Below, one piece after another: positions 33,228 to 45,900 of a stretch of DNA of 64,000 nt. A program made the translations under genes and the position numbers. How positions within the stretch are numbered: the first letter of the stretch is position 1; the number at the start of each line of letters is the position of its first letter. The DNA is from Dysidea avara (lineage: Eukaryota; Porifera; Demospongiae; Dictyoceratida; Dysideidae). A model generated the notes under the pieces. It made no database searches, had not been told where the DNA came from, and saw only the letters and a list, made by a program, of their open reading frames with translations. Where the stretch lies: positions 12,081,818 to 12,145,817 of the forward strand of contig NC_089281.1 of the NCBI RefSeq assembly GCF_963678975.1, read 5' to 3'.

Positions 33228-36200
33228 GTGAATGTTAACATCTATGGCAATGTGTTTGACTATGTGTGTTTTTATATATCAACATGTAGAGTTACACTTG
33301 CATGATGCTTGCTTATACCCACTATTATTGCACCGTCTATTCAATTTGGTAGCTACGTAGCATAATAAACAAATTTTGCTTTAAAAATGATAGTATGAAA
33401 CTGTTGTAGCTTTTTAGGTATAGTTGTCATTACAATATTGTATAAAAAAAATATTAAACATGTGACTTATTAGAGATGCTCACAAGCTCATGTTTCTGTG
33501 CAAACATATCTGTGTCTGCTGTTTATTTATCAGTTATTTCGTTTTCCGAAAACCAATCCAAATTACTGTACCTCTTATTAGAATGATAATCCCAGTAATA
33601 TTGCTGTAGCTCACTCCATACAACTTGCAGTGACTTGAATTGCTCACTATTCATTCTTGCATAGTGGCTATTGCAAGTGTGTCATAAGGCCAATGAAGCT
33701 GGCGCACCACACCATGAATATATTTACAGTGGCAGACCCAAGGGGGAAGGGCACAAGGGGCAACTACCCTCCCCCTCCAAAAAAAAGAAACATTATCAAG
33801 ATCATAGAACAGTCACCACGTAACACTACAATCACTTTGTTTCATTTTTGCCATGGCTCTTACATATAGCTATGGATCAAGTAAATTTTTGTACTCTGTT
33901 TCACTTGAAAATCTCTCTGGTAGTAGGTTTCTCTAAATGTGAAAGCCGCATAGCTACACAACTTTTCTACCATTCCAGTTTATTAGGCATGGTAAAATTC
34001 CTGGAGCTGCCCATGATATAGTGACCAGCAAATTTTTTGACATTAAATTGCATTTGATGAGAGTTTACTGGTTTCTCATCCAGAGTTTTTGCGATTTCCA
34101 GGGCCTAGCTATATTTATATTTATTTATTTAGGCTTTACAGCCCAGGTGCTGAAGGTCTGTAGGACACCTGGTCCTGCAGCCTATTTACATTTAAAATTA
34201 ATTTGATTGTGGGATTAGCTGTCTTCATTATTGTCTGTGGTGCTTTCTAACTGATATTAGGCAAGGCAAGAAGTAAGAGCACTTTACTTCGTTGCTTTCT
34301 AACATTTCATGACAAAGGAAGTCGTTATTTCTACGATATATCCTGCTTCAGCTGATTCTACTGACCCAGGCAGGCGTTATTTAAAAATTCTGACACTTAT
34401 TTCAAACTGCAACTAAATGTTTACAAAGAACGCTGCATCTGAGAAAGCAGAGGGGTATATTGACAAGAAAATGCATGCTAATTTTACCCCACCAAATTCT
34501 AAGAAACAAAAGGACAAGATAAAGAAACTGAAACTGAACCAGAGGATACACATGTGCTGTGTGTGATGAGCCAATCTTAGAATGGTCAGAAACTAGTGAT
34601 GGGCAGGAGGCTATATGTGGCCGCTGAGCAAAAACCCAACTAGTTTGCATTTTTATCAAACTTCTTTTAATAACTTCTTTGTTATCTAGAGACAGAAACC
34701 AACGGGCTTTCAAAGTTTCAGCCTTATCTGGTGAATAGTTGTGGAGTTATAGTGATAGACAGCAGGAAGTGCAAAACAATCGATTTGTAGAGACTATATG
34801 GGAAAAAAATTACAGGCACTTGTTTAATCAATCATAACTCTCGAAGGAAACAAGCTATAGAGATGGGACTTGGCTCATTATTTTCACAATGAATTAGGGT
34901 ATGGTTTTTGCCCTACATACTCCCATGCATTTAAGCAAAAAAGGCTGTTTAAACTTAGAAATGGCGACGTTTACATAATATTTACCACAACATAAACGAA
35001 TGCCCATAACTCACATTTGCTTCATGGCACTGAAACAAAACAAAATACACTAGTGCACAGAGATAGGGATTGTTCCATCAGTAAGTCAGTTTTTTTGGCA
35101 AACATTCACGTGTCTTCATAATTTGTGAGACAAATTTCTGTTTATTTGGAATCCACCCGGACTTCGAAATATGCACTCTTTAAAATACTTTGAAATTCAG
35201 ATTTTGCTTCTTGTGCGAAATTTTCTGCTTTGAACATAACCTGCTATACGGTAGCTGTCAATGCAATTTCTAAACCACAAGTTATTCCCATAAGCAGTTT
35301 ACCCTGTAGGCATAACAACAAGTTTACCTTTTTTAATGCAAATAATTGTCCATAGCTCCATGGTTGTTAATCGGATTTTGTATTGCATTAAAAATCTAGC
35401 TCAAATTTGGTACGTAAGTGGGGTACTAAAGGTGGAAGTCATTTGCAGTACAAAATGATTCCAATTTGAGAGGTATATGGAGCAGGGGGTCTGGAGGGCA
35501 CATCCCCCCAAAAACTAAGCTATTTCATATGTGTCAGGACTAAAACGTTTTGATGTAGAGTGGTTTTATGCACAAATAGCTATCTAATCTAAATCATACC
35601 ACTTTCTAAGTGGACTACATTGACCAAGAATTGTATAGGAATTGATAGTCATGAGTATAGTCCAACTAGCTATATTAACCTAAAGAGTGGCATACATTTT
35701 TTCATACTCAGCAACTATGGAGGATTGTCAATGAGCACATACCCTGTGTGAAACGTCTGTGCATTTTCCTCTACTTTGTAGTGAGTGGGACATTACAGAT
35801 AATTGTCAGTATCTTTTTTCAATTTACTGCGTGGCAGATTCCATGCTTTACAATACTGATGGATGGTATGGCAAATTTAATGGCTAATAGTAGTGCAGGC
35901 CATGCTCCCATGTAGGTGAGGTAGTCAGCTGTAACAAGTTTTAATATAGTTCCACTTGGTTACGCCTTCCATGTTTCCATGCTTTCCTGACACTCCACAT
36001 GTGTACTTTCAGTTAGTTCAAAAATTAGAAGCACAAATAATAATGATATTTGGTGAGTCTGCAAATATCCACCAAATCACCAAATTTGGTTCCATGCCAA
36101 TTTCTGCTTATATGGTGCCCTATGATTGTATTGTTTAATTTATTATTCTCACTCAGACTGCAAGTACTTGCTTACAATTTAAATACCAGTATTCACTTAT

Positions 36201-36347
36201 GAATTAAATGCCAGTTCAGTTGTTGAGGCAGCCTGCAAACAAACCTAGCTAGCTATTTTATTTGTTTTAATTAAGTATTTTGATAAAATTTTCAATTCAA
36301 ACCTAAAATGAATGGTTTAACTAGGATATGATATATTTTCTCAACAG
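33228..36347 (+). other. Gene 2 intron 1 with repeat debris
   Basis: A 3.1-kb phase-0 intron ending TTCTCAACAG. It contains a dispersed repeat around GTGCTGAAGGTCTGTAGGAC (34148-34190, also at 60353). About 35280-35340 there is a minus-strand relative of the composite-repeat head (TTATGCCTACAGGGTAAACT on that strand). A fragment GGGGGTCTGGAGGGCACATC (35467) resembles the interior of the hAT-like MITE. No additional exon is recognised. Confidence 0.6.
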
Positions 36348-36615
36348 GAATTGATACAAAATGCTGACGATGCTGGTGCTACTGAAATCAAGTTCATGAT
36401 TGATCCTCGACATCACAAAATTGAATCCACTGATGAATTATGGCTACCTGGTCTGAAAAAATTTCAGGGTCCAGCTTTGCTGTCTTGGAATGATGCTGAA
36501 TTTAGTGATGAGGACTGGGGATCTATTTCAAAGATACATCAAAGTTTGAAGGACAAAGATCCCATGAAAGTGGGACGATTTGGGTTAGGATTTATATCTG
36601 TGTACCACATTACTG
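36348..36615 (+). CDS. Gene 2, exon with first HSP90-like ATPase motif set
   Basis: Begins at the first ATPase N-box, ELIQNADDAGATEIKFMID, and ends within the lid motif GRFGLGFISVYHIT. A GTAAGT donor at 36616 is in phase 1, and the split codon G|AT restores Asp (HIT-D-LPFI), matching the HLTD and HVTD of the other repeats. All expected ATP-binding blocks (Asn and Asp of the N-box, the Gly-rich lid) are intact, so this repeat could bind nucleotide. Confidence 0.88.
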
Positions 36616-36948
36616 GTAAGTGTTGAGTAACATCTGTTTGTGTAATTTTTGTGTTCTTTATATTTCAATCAAGTGAAATTTACCTCAAAATTTTGTACGT
36701 TTACGGTACATACATAAAATATGGCTGTGATCCAATTGCAGCTGAATGTCCTTCATATTTAAGGATTCTGACCTAGTTTACCTTTCATTCCCAGGGTTTA
36801 ACTAACATATCCTCCTAATTTTTTACTTTGATGTGGGGCTTCAGTGGGGATAGAAGTTTACTTCTTTGATATTACTGATAGAAAATCTTAAACTTGTTTT
36901 TAAAGCTTCACATAAATTATGGTTTTTATATAGTTGTTTTATTTACAG
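36616..36948 (+). other. Gene 2 intron 2
   Basis: A 333-base phase-1 intron splitting the first ATPase domain, from GTAAGT to TTATTTACAG. The equivalent point in the second and third ATPase repeats has no intron, so the first repeat has its own gene structure. Confidence 0.8.
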
Positions 36949-39900
36949 ATTTACCATTCATCCTTAGTGGTGACACAGTTGCAGTACTTGATCCACATCA
37001 AGTGAATATTGATGTTCGAAATGAATATGGTTCTCTTAAAACTGGTCACTGGTTAGAATTGGAAGACTTTAGAAAATACTTGGGAAGTGTACGCTGTTTT
37101 AAGGGTCTGTTTGGATATTCACCAGAAAAAGACCAATATTCAGGAACGATATTTCGTTTCCCATTTCGGAACTGTGAATCTAAATCAGAAATTTCTTCTT
37201 CACAGTATGACCCTGAAATGGTCATTAAAAATCTGTACAAATCCCTAGTTGAAGAGAGCCCTTTTTTGCTATTGTTCTTAAAGAACATCACAAGCATTGG
37301 TTTGTATAGATTTAATACAAACACAAATCAAGAGGAGCTTATGTATCGAGTGTATGTTGATTATAGCAGTGTCTCTTCTGTACAGGAGGGTAAGAATAAG
37401 TGCAAGCAAAGTGCTAATCATTGGGAAAGTTGCAGTAACATTTTCTGCCATATAAATTCAATACCCATTACAATTGAGAACCACTTTATGGACTCTGTAC
37501 CTGGGGAAGGTAGATACAACTGGCTTGTGGTGAATTGCATTGCAGGACAAAATTGCAATGAACTGCAGTCACTTTCAAACAACCTGATGGTCATTCCATG
37601 GGTAGGAGTAGCAGCACAATTGCCATCACTTCTTCATGTAGCGGGTTACTCAACAACTTTTAGCAGTGGAAATCTTGATGTTCGTGATAGAAATATTGCT
37701 GAGTTGTTTGATCAGCTTTCTAGCTATAAGGAACATATTCCTTGGGAATTTGATAAACCACCTGATATCCCTGGTCATGCTTTTTGCTTTCTTCCCTTGC
37801 CTTCTAAAATTGGCTTGCCTGTTTGCATTCATGGCTACTTTTCAGTTGCTGACAATCGTCGCAGTATAAAGTGGCCATCACATGATGAACAAGGGGAAGA
37901 AGCACAGTTTAACAAAGCACTTGTTGATGACCTGATTACTCCACTGTATGCAATTCTGTTAGCATGCAGGAGTACTCTAATTGAGTACACAAATTTCCCT
38001 GTTTTGTATAAAAATTCACACGAGTTGTTAGACCCTTACTGTTTGTGGCCTCTGTTATTACAAAGTTCAGGTGGTCACTCCATGTGGTTTACTCTTGTTG
38101 AGCAAGTTATCACATTGTTAGTGAATAATGACTTAAAGGTAGCATGGACTGCTGCTAGTGGAGGTCAAAGAATAAGTCTTTTATCTGCTCTGTATTTACC
38201 AGGGACCTTCTCTGATGTTGAATCTGATGTTTCAGAGGTTGTTGTTGAAACTTTAATTGCTCTTAATCAACCACTTGTAATTCTTCCAATAGCAGTCACA
38301 CAAGTTATTAGAAATATTCAACCATTAAGAGCCAAACTTCAGTCCAGAGAGATTTCTCCTAGTGTGGTTCGAAACTGCTTAAGGAATGCTGCTATCAGTC
38401 AGGTGCAAAGTATTGTAGTTGATAAAGTAAAATGCTCCTCACTACTTGCTTATGTACTGAGTGATGTGTCATCAACAAACTGTCATGAACTGTTAAATAT
38501 TTCATTGTTGCCAGTGGAAAAGGCTGGAGCTTTACCAAAGCCATTTTCTCAACAAGATTGCATCTGCATGCTTGCTGATAAGAAATGTGTTTCTTTTCTC
38601 CAGGAAATCACAGACCAGTTGTTGTGGAATGAACTTCCTTTAGATGTATTAAAACAGTTGAAGGTAGTGATTGGGTTAAACCTGTATCAGTTGAAAATGG
38701 CAGATGCTAAAGTAGTTTGTTCTGAACTTATTCCAATGTCCATGAGAAAATGGACCAATTCCAATGGTGAAATGATACAGTGGAGACCAAAAAATGCACA
38801 CCCCCATCCTCCTCTTCAGTGGCTATCTAATCTTTGGGAATGGCTCAATTTTGAATTATCTAAAGATGTTGGCCTAGACGATATTATGAACTTTCCAATA
38901 TTTCCTAAAGAAAACTTAGATTCTTCATCTTTTCCATCAATTATAACCTTAATTCCTCTATCTTATAATAAGAATTGCTTTTTGTTGTCAAAAAATGGGT
39001 TAGTTCCTCAGTTCCTTCTTGATTTTGTTGAGAGGATAGGATTTACAGTGGTACATGAAACACAGTTTGTTTTCATGCATTCACGAATCAAAAGTCAATT
39101 TAATCCAATATCTCCTGAGTCAATTATTACAACATTGGGAAACTCTACCAACATAAGGAACATTGCAAGATATGTTGAGCAATTCAGTAGCAAGGGACAA
39201 TTTCTGGAATATATTTCTGAGGTGAACAAGCCTAGTCTGTCCACAGAAGAAGTGTATGCTGTAAGACAGTTACCACTATTCAAACCTGTTGGTGATGACC
39301 AACAATTTGTATCCCTAAACAGCACAGAATGGATATTACTTACTGAAGGGGTACAACTTCCATCATTGTTGCAATACCCACCAAATATCATTCACTATAG
39401 ATCATTAGCAGAGTATAGGCTGTTAAAACTTCTAGGATGCCCTCAGCCTACCTATACAGACCTATGTATCAGTCATATAATTCCGTTTGCTTTAAACTGT
39501 TCTAGTAGCAATGTGAACAATACCAATGTCCTTATGAAATGGATTTTATGCTTGCAAATGGATGAGATAATATCAAATCATTTGTGTTTTGTGAATTTGT
39601 TCCCAGAGGAATATCCAACCAGCTAGCTAAGCCATCTGAATTGTATGACCCAGAAGATCCAAAGTTTCAGTATCTGTTTGACCCACAAGAAAACTGTATA
39701 CCGTCTTCTGAATATAAAGAGTGTTTTTTCAGACTCAGAAAACTAGGCTTGCAGACATGGGACACTATCTCTTCTGATACTACTCGTTTGTCGCAGTTTA
39801 TATTTGAGCGAGCTTCAACTGTGACTGGTTTATTCATGAATAAAGTAGGAAACAACATTGATTGTGCTCATAATAGGTCAATAGCAATTATTCGTTTACT

Positions 39901-42900
39901 AAACGAAATTCCTAATCTGAACAAATCACTGTTAACAAAACTAGAACATGTTCCATTTTTACTTCCTAGCGCTAGGCCTTTAGGCTATCCTACGCAATTG
40001 AAATGGTATGGAGAAGGGAAAAGTGTAGCTTATTCTCCAAGAGACATATATCCAGCCCGTCATCAGTTGCTGGTTGGTAGTATTGGGATAGTTTTGGATG
40101 AACGGAATGTCCAAATAGAGTGCCGATGTTTAGACAGTTTATTGAAGCAATTGTGTGTGTCAGATTTGCTGTTACAACTGACCACCTTAGCTACAGTTTC
40201 CATGCCTTCTCATGAAATCTCAAGAATGGTTTACCTTATATATGATCAACTCAGTAAAGAAGACCAACAAATACTAGAAGATAATCAGAACATGCTTCCC
40301 TCTGAATGGATCTGGATTGAAGAAAATTGCAAATTTGTGTCTGCAGAAAAGTGTTCTGTATATCCTATCAATGATTTGGATTTGAGTCCTCATTTTTATA
40401 CTTTATCACAATTGCCTCAGTTGAAACATTATCATGAAATGTTCCGGTTTTTGGGAGTTCCAAAGGAATTTACAGATAATGATATCAGTAGAGTCTTTCG
40501 TGATATTGCAAATTTTTGTCAGAGTGGAGGTGGTCTTAACAACAGCCACCTAAAAGTCATTTTACACATGTTACAGTGGGTACACTGCAATGGTAAGGAA
40601 ACCATGCAAGTGTTACTTCCCACTGAAAACATGCAACTTCTTTCCCCGGAGGACTGCACATACAATGATCGCTATTGGTGTGATAAACAACCAATGCAAA
40701 GCAAATACGCTTTTGTTCATCCAGAAATACCATTAGAAAGAGCCAAATATTTTAATGTAGTTCCTCTAGGTCAGCGGTTAGCTCCATCACGAAGGCTTGG
40801 TCTTAAATACAAACAGAAGGGACCACACCAATCAGTGACTAGTCGTCTCAAAGAAGCAATTCAGGATTATGAGTTTGATATTGATGTGTTTAAGGAGCTA
40901 ATCCAAAATGCTGATGATGCTCGTGCCACTGAAGTGAAATTTGTAATTGACTGGCGACAGCATCCTTGTGATACTCTACTAGAACCAGAAATGAAGCCTT
41001 GGCAGGGACCAGCACTAATAGCTTATAACAATGCAGTGTTTACTGCTAATGATTTCAAAAATATTTGTGAATTAGCAGGTGGCTCTAAGAAATCTGACCC
41101 AACTAAAATTGGTAGATTTGGAATTGGATTTTGTTCTGTTTATCACCTAACTGATGTACCAAGCTTTATTAGTAGTAACTACTTCACTGTCTTTGATCCT
41201 CACACAAGCTATTTGGGCGATAGGGTGAGTGCTGGTGAGCCAGGAATGCAGATAGACTTGACAGAAGATTTCAACGATCTTGATGAGTTCAAGGATCAGT
41301 TTGCTCCCTACTGTAAAATGTTTGGCTTTAAAATGGAGGAAGTTTATAATGGTACTTTGTTTAGATTTCCTTTTAGAAATGGCAGCACTGCTGGAAGAAG
41401 TAAAATTTCAAATGTGATACATGATCAACAAAGAGTGGAAGAGCTATGCAATTCACTAAAGGAGTCAGCTCCAGAATTGCTTTTGTTTTTACAGCATGTA
41501 AAGGAAGTGTCTTTGTATGAGATAGAGGCCAATTCCAGTGTTAAAAATATGAAGCATGTTTTATCAGTGACCAAAACAATTGAATTGAATTCTGTGATTG
41601 GACCAAACTTAATAGAGCAATATAGAATGGGACTGAGTAGCTCACAATCCTATGAGAAGAAAATATTTAAAGTTGAAGGTTTCATAGATCAAGAAAGCCA
41701 AAAAAATTACTGGATGGTCATTTCCTGTCTGGGGTCTGATAAAAGTAGAACACTAGCTCAGTCAAGTGATAATAAATTGAAAAATCTTTGCCCACTAGCA
41801 GAGATTGGAGTGAAACTAAATAAAACTGATTTATTTTATCCCGAAGCATGTAATGGAAAAGTGTTTTGCTTTTTACCATTGCCAGTGGAGTGTAATTTTA
41901 AATTTTATTGCAGTGGTTATTTTGATATCAGTAAGGACAGACGCTGGTTAACAAAGGATAATACTGGTCAACTGACAGAATGGAATTCAGCTGTCATTAG
42001 TGATGCTTTGTACTATTGTTTTGTAAACATGATTGTTGCTTTAACCACACTAAACTCACTTTCCAACTTAAGTACGTCAGACAAAGAAAAGTTTCTTAAA
42101 GTTTATTATTCTCTTTGGCCAAACAAAGCAAGTGACCACAATGAAATTTACAGAATTTTATTCAACGAAGTTAAAACAGAAATTCCTTTAACTAATAAAT
42201 GTATCCTGTGGTCAGATGTTGATGGAGGTAAATGGCTGTCTCCTAATGATGTGTACACATATGTTCATTCATCTGTGGATCAACCAGAGATTGAACAAGA
42301 AATAGTTTCTCTTTTACTCGAGCATGATTATCCAGTTGTAGACATCTCTTGTATTATCTCCACACTAGGAGAATCAATTCAAAATATCTCTTATAAAGAC
42401 TTTTGTGGTGAAGTGTTGATACCTTTTATTTCTACACTACCTTGTGAAACTAGAGATAGGCAAATAACTGCTCTGCTATTGAATTTGGCAGATACACACT
42501 TTGTAGACCATAATGATGAGTGGGCTAAACCACTTCTTATCCAAACTAACTGTATACCGACCAAACCAAATGGATGTTTTAGGAAACCTGGTGATTTGAT
42601 TAATCCCAAGTCAAGTCTTGCTCGATTGTATGATGATAGTGATGAGCGCTTTCCTACAGATGTATATATGAAAGAAACTAAAATAGTTGATGTTTTAAGA
42701 AGATTAGGTATGTCTCATGATGCACTAAATATGGATGATTTGAAAGATAGAGCTTTAAGTGTGAGAAATTTGGGCAGTGAAGAGGCAGCTATACAACGTG
42801 CTAAAGAAGTGTTAATGTATATATCCCGTATACCAGTATATTATTACAACACTTCTACTCATGGAAATATTTTGTATGATGCATTATGTGATGTTCCGTT

Positions 42901-45900
42901 TATTCCTGTGTATAGACATGCAGAAGGATTTTCACTTCCTTGGTACCAATGCTTAAATCTTTTTCAGAGTCCAAAGAATATGTATAGTTCTAAACAGTTA
43001 AACTTGGTGTTTACCCAAGCTCCAGTTATTATGCCATTTGAAGGTGATGACAATTCAGCTATGCCTGTAGCTAATAGTTTAATTACATTGAAAATTGCAA
43101 GTAAAAAGCCCTCACTTGAGGTTGTACTCAATCACTTTGTTCAGCTGGTGAAACATGCACAGCAGAACTCTTTTAATGATATTGATGTTGAAATGTTAAA
43201 CAATTGTTGTCCTGCAGTGTACAAGTTTCTTTCAGAAACTCTTACCATCCAAGAACAAGAATTTGATGAATGTGTTAATGTTCTAAAAGACTTGCCATTT
43301 ATTTGGCAGTATGACCACTTTCTTAGTGTTGATCAGGTTGTATTTAAAAGTGGAATTTCAGATGCATATCCTTATCTGTGTGAATTATCTGATGATAATA
43401 AAAAGTATTTAGACTTCTTTGTTAAAATTGGAGTGTTAAAAAGTTTGAACAAAAATAGGATATTAAGTATCCTAAAAGCAGTTAATGAAGCATATAGTCA
43501 GGATGCAAAATTAACAGCAGAACATGTACAGTTTGTGTTTAACTTGGCACAAAAGTTAACACAGTTCCTTGAATATCCAAGTGAATGCTGCAATGTCCTT
43601 TATCTACCCAATGAAGATGCTCTTATGAAACCAGTGAATAAGTTGGCTTATAGAGAGACTATTGACTTTCCGGACTTGGCTAGCACTAAAATATTAAGCA
43701 AACATTTTGAATCAGGTGTTTTTTGGTTACATCGTATTTTCAGTGGGGATTTAGCAAAATCTTTAGGAATACCATCTGCTCTCAATTCTATATTAAATTG
43801 CATTTCTATGCAAAATTTCCTTGATGGTACTGATTATGGCCAGCATGAAAATCTTTGTGATCGTCTTAACTCAATACTCAGAAAATATCCCCACGATGAA
43901 TCAATTTTTAAAGAATTTATTCAAAATGCTGATGATGCTGGTGCTTCAGAAATAGTGTTTATCTTGGACCATCGTAAATTCAATCCCCAAGATGATAAAC
44001 TCTTTAGCAGAGAACCTGAGTGGAAAAGTCTACACCACTGTCCTTCATTGCTGGTATACAACAATAGGAAAATGTCAGAAGAAGATATAAATGGAATAAC
44101 TAAACTAGGCAAAGGAAATAAAGGGTTTTCCCCTGAGTTAATTGGACGATTTGGTATTGGGTTTAATGTAGCATATCATGTCACTGACTGTCCAATGTTT
44201 GTATCGTACAGTAGTGGAGGAGTACCTGAGAACTTTTGTATCCTTGATCCTGGCAGTCGTTACGCACCAGGCCATCAACAAAGGCCAATACGTGGTAGAC
44301 GTTTTAAACTTGGTGAAACTGAATTACAGCAGTTTTCAGAGGAATTTAAACCATTTTGTAGTGATGCTTTCGTTCAGATCAGCGAAACGCATGAAAATTG
44401 TTTTAATGATATACGTACAGGTTTTTCAAATGGCTGTGTGGTTTTCAGACTGCCATTTACCAGGAGCAGTAATAGCTGTAAAAGCAACTTGAACAGTAGC
44501 AAATCTGAAAAAAACAACTTGCTTAAAGGATGCAAAATGAATTCAAGGTATATGCATTGTTTACTTTCAACTCTTGAATGTGCTTTAGAAGATTTGTTAC
44601 TTTTTCTTAGTAATGTTAAGAACATCTCAGCTTTTCAGATTCATGAAGATGGCACCTGTGGTCATTACTTTACTACATCTGTTTTCTTGTCTGATGAAGA
44701 TTCTGCTACTTGCAAGGAATATGCCAAACAATTGAAGCAAGAAATCAAAGCTATTGAAATTCTGAACAGTGAAGCAGATGATGAATTCTCTGTTGATGTG
44801 GGAAGTGATACACTGCACAATAGTGAAGAAATTTTACTAGACAAGATATCATGGAACTATCAGTTGAATATTGAAACTTTGAAATGCGAAGTAAACAAGA
44901 GTTCGCATGATGTTGTTTCTTCCAAGTCTACGTCTGTATGGCTTATTAGCCATTGTTTTGGAGGCAATGATATTCCCTCAGACACTTTAAAAGCTGCTTT
45001 ATCAAATGGTTTAATGCCAAGAGGAGGTATTGCCATTCGCCTAGAGGGTAGTGTGGAAAGGAGCAGTCCATATCCATATATGTTGTTTAACTCGTTGCCC
45101 TTGACAATAAGGTCACATATGCCAGTACATGTTAATGGGAATTTCTGGGTTGATGATTCAAGGAAGCATCTTGAGATTGGTACAAACCAACCTTTATCAA
45201 ACTGGAATTGTCAATTGACAAAAACAATTATATCAGATGCATATGTCAATGCTTTACTTTGCTGTAAAGAATTTTTGCAAGACAAAGGAACTGAGTGGTA
45301 TTATAGCAATTTTCCAAGAAAAGGCAACACCCAAGATAGCAAATTACATTCATATGGCTTGGATAAATCAGTATATTACAAAGTTACTGACAAAGAATTA
45401 TTGGTACTGGAACAAGACAGTCCTACTGTGACATGGCTTCCTGTGGTAGGACAAGATTGTGGACATTTTTTTAGCTTAAATAAGGCACTTTCTTCAGATA
45501 AAGTAAATGACGAAGCAAAATTGCATAACCTTTTGATTGAGTTTGGTGTTAACCTATGCAAAGCACCTGGAGTAATTTATGAAGGAATTTCCAGTGCTGC
45601 TTCAACCCACAGTGGTAATACATACACTGCCATGATAGATCAAGTATTTTTTATTCAACTTCTCAAATCACTGGACTTGCAGCAGCATGCAAATGTGATT
45701 AAAGAAAACATCATTTTATTACTAAAATACTGTTTATCAAGTGAAGAAGGCCTTAGTGCTATAGATGGCACCCCTCTGTTGTTAGCCTGTGATGGCAGTG
45801 TACACAATTTGACTCCTACTGTTTATGGAAGTCAGTATAGTCAACTATTACCTCACATGCCAAACAGCTTCATTAATTCTATACTGGAGGAAGATGAATT

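Noticed and set aside
34402..34713. 103-codon minus-strand frame in gene 2 intron 1
   Set aside because: No motif or similarity recognised, and it lies in repeat-like intronic DNA.
36894..36948. In-frame extension of the gene 2 exon upstream of 36949
   Set aside because: The segment is intron sequence ending in TTATTTACAG. The spliced join at 36949 restores the conserved HIT-D motif, whereas the extension matches nothing.
39513..39606. Short intron to explain the frame change in gene 2
   Set aside because: Pairings of donors at 39513 or 39528 with the acceptor at 39606 give the wrong phase and would delete conserved sacsin-like sequence.
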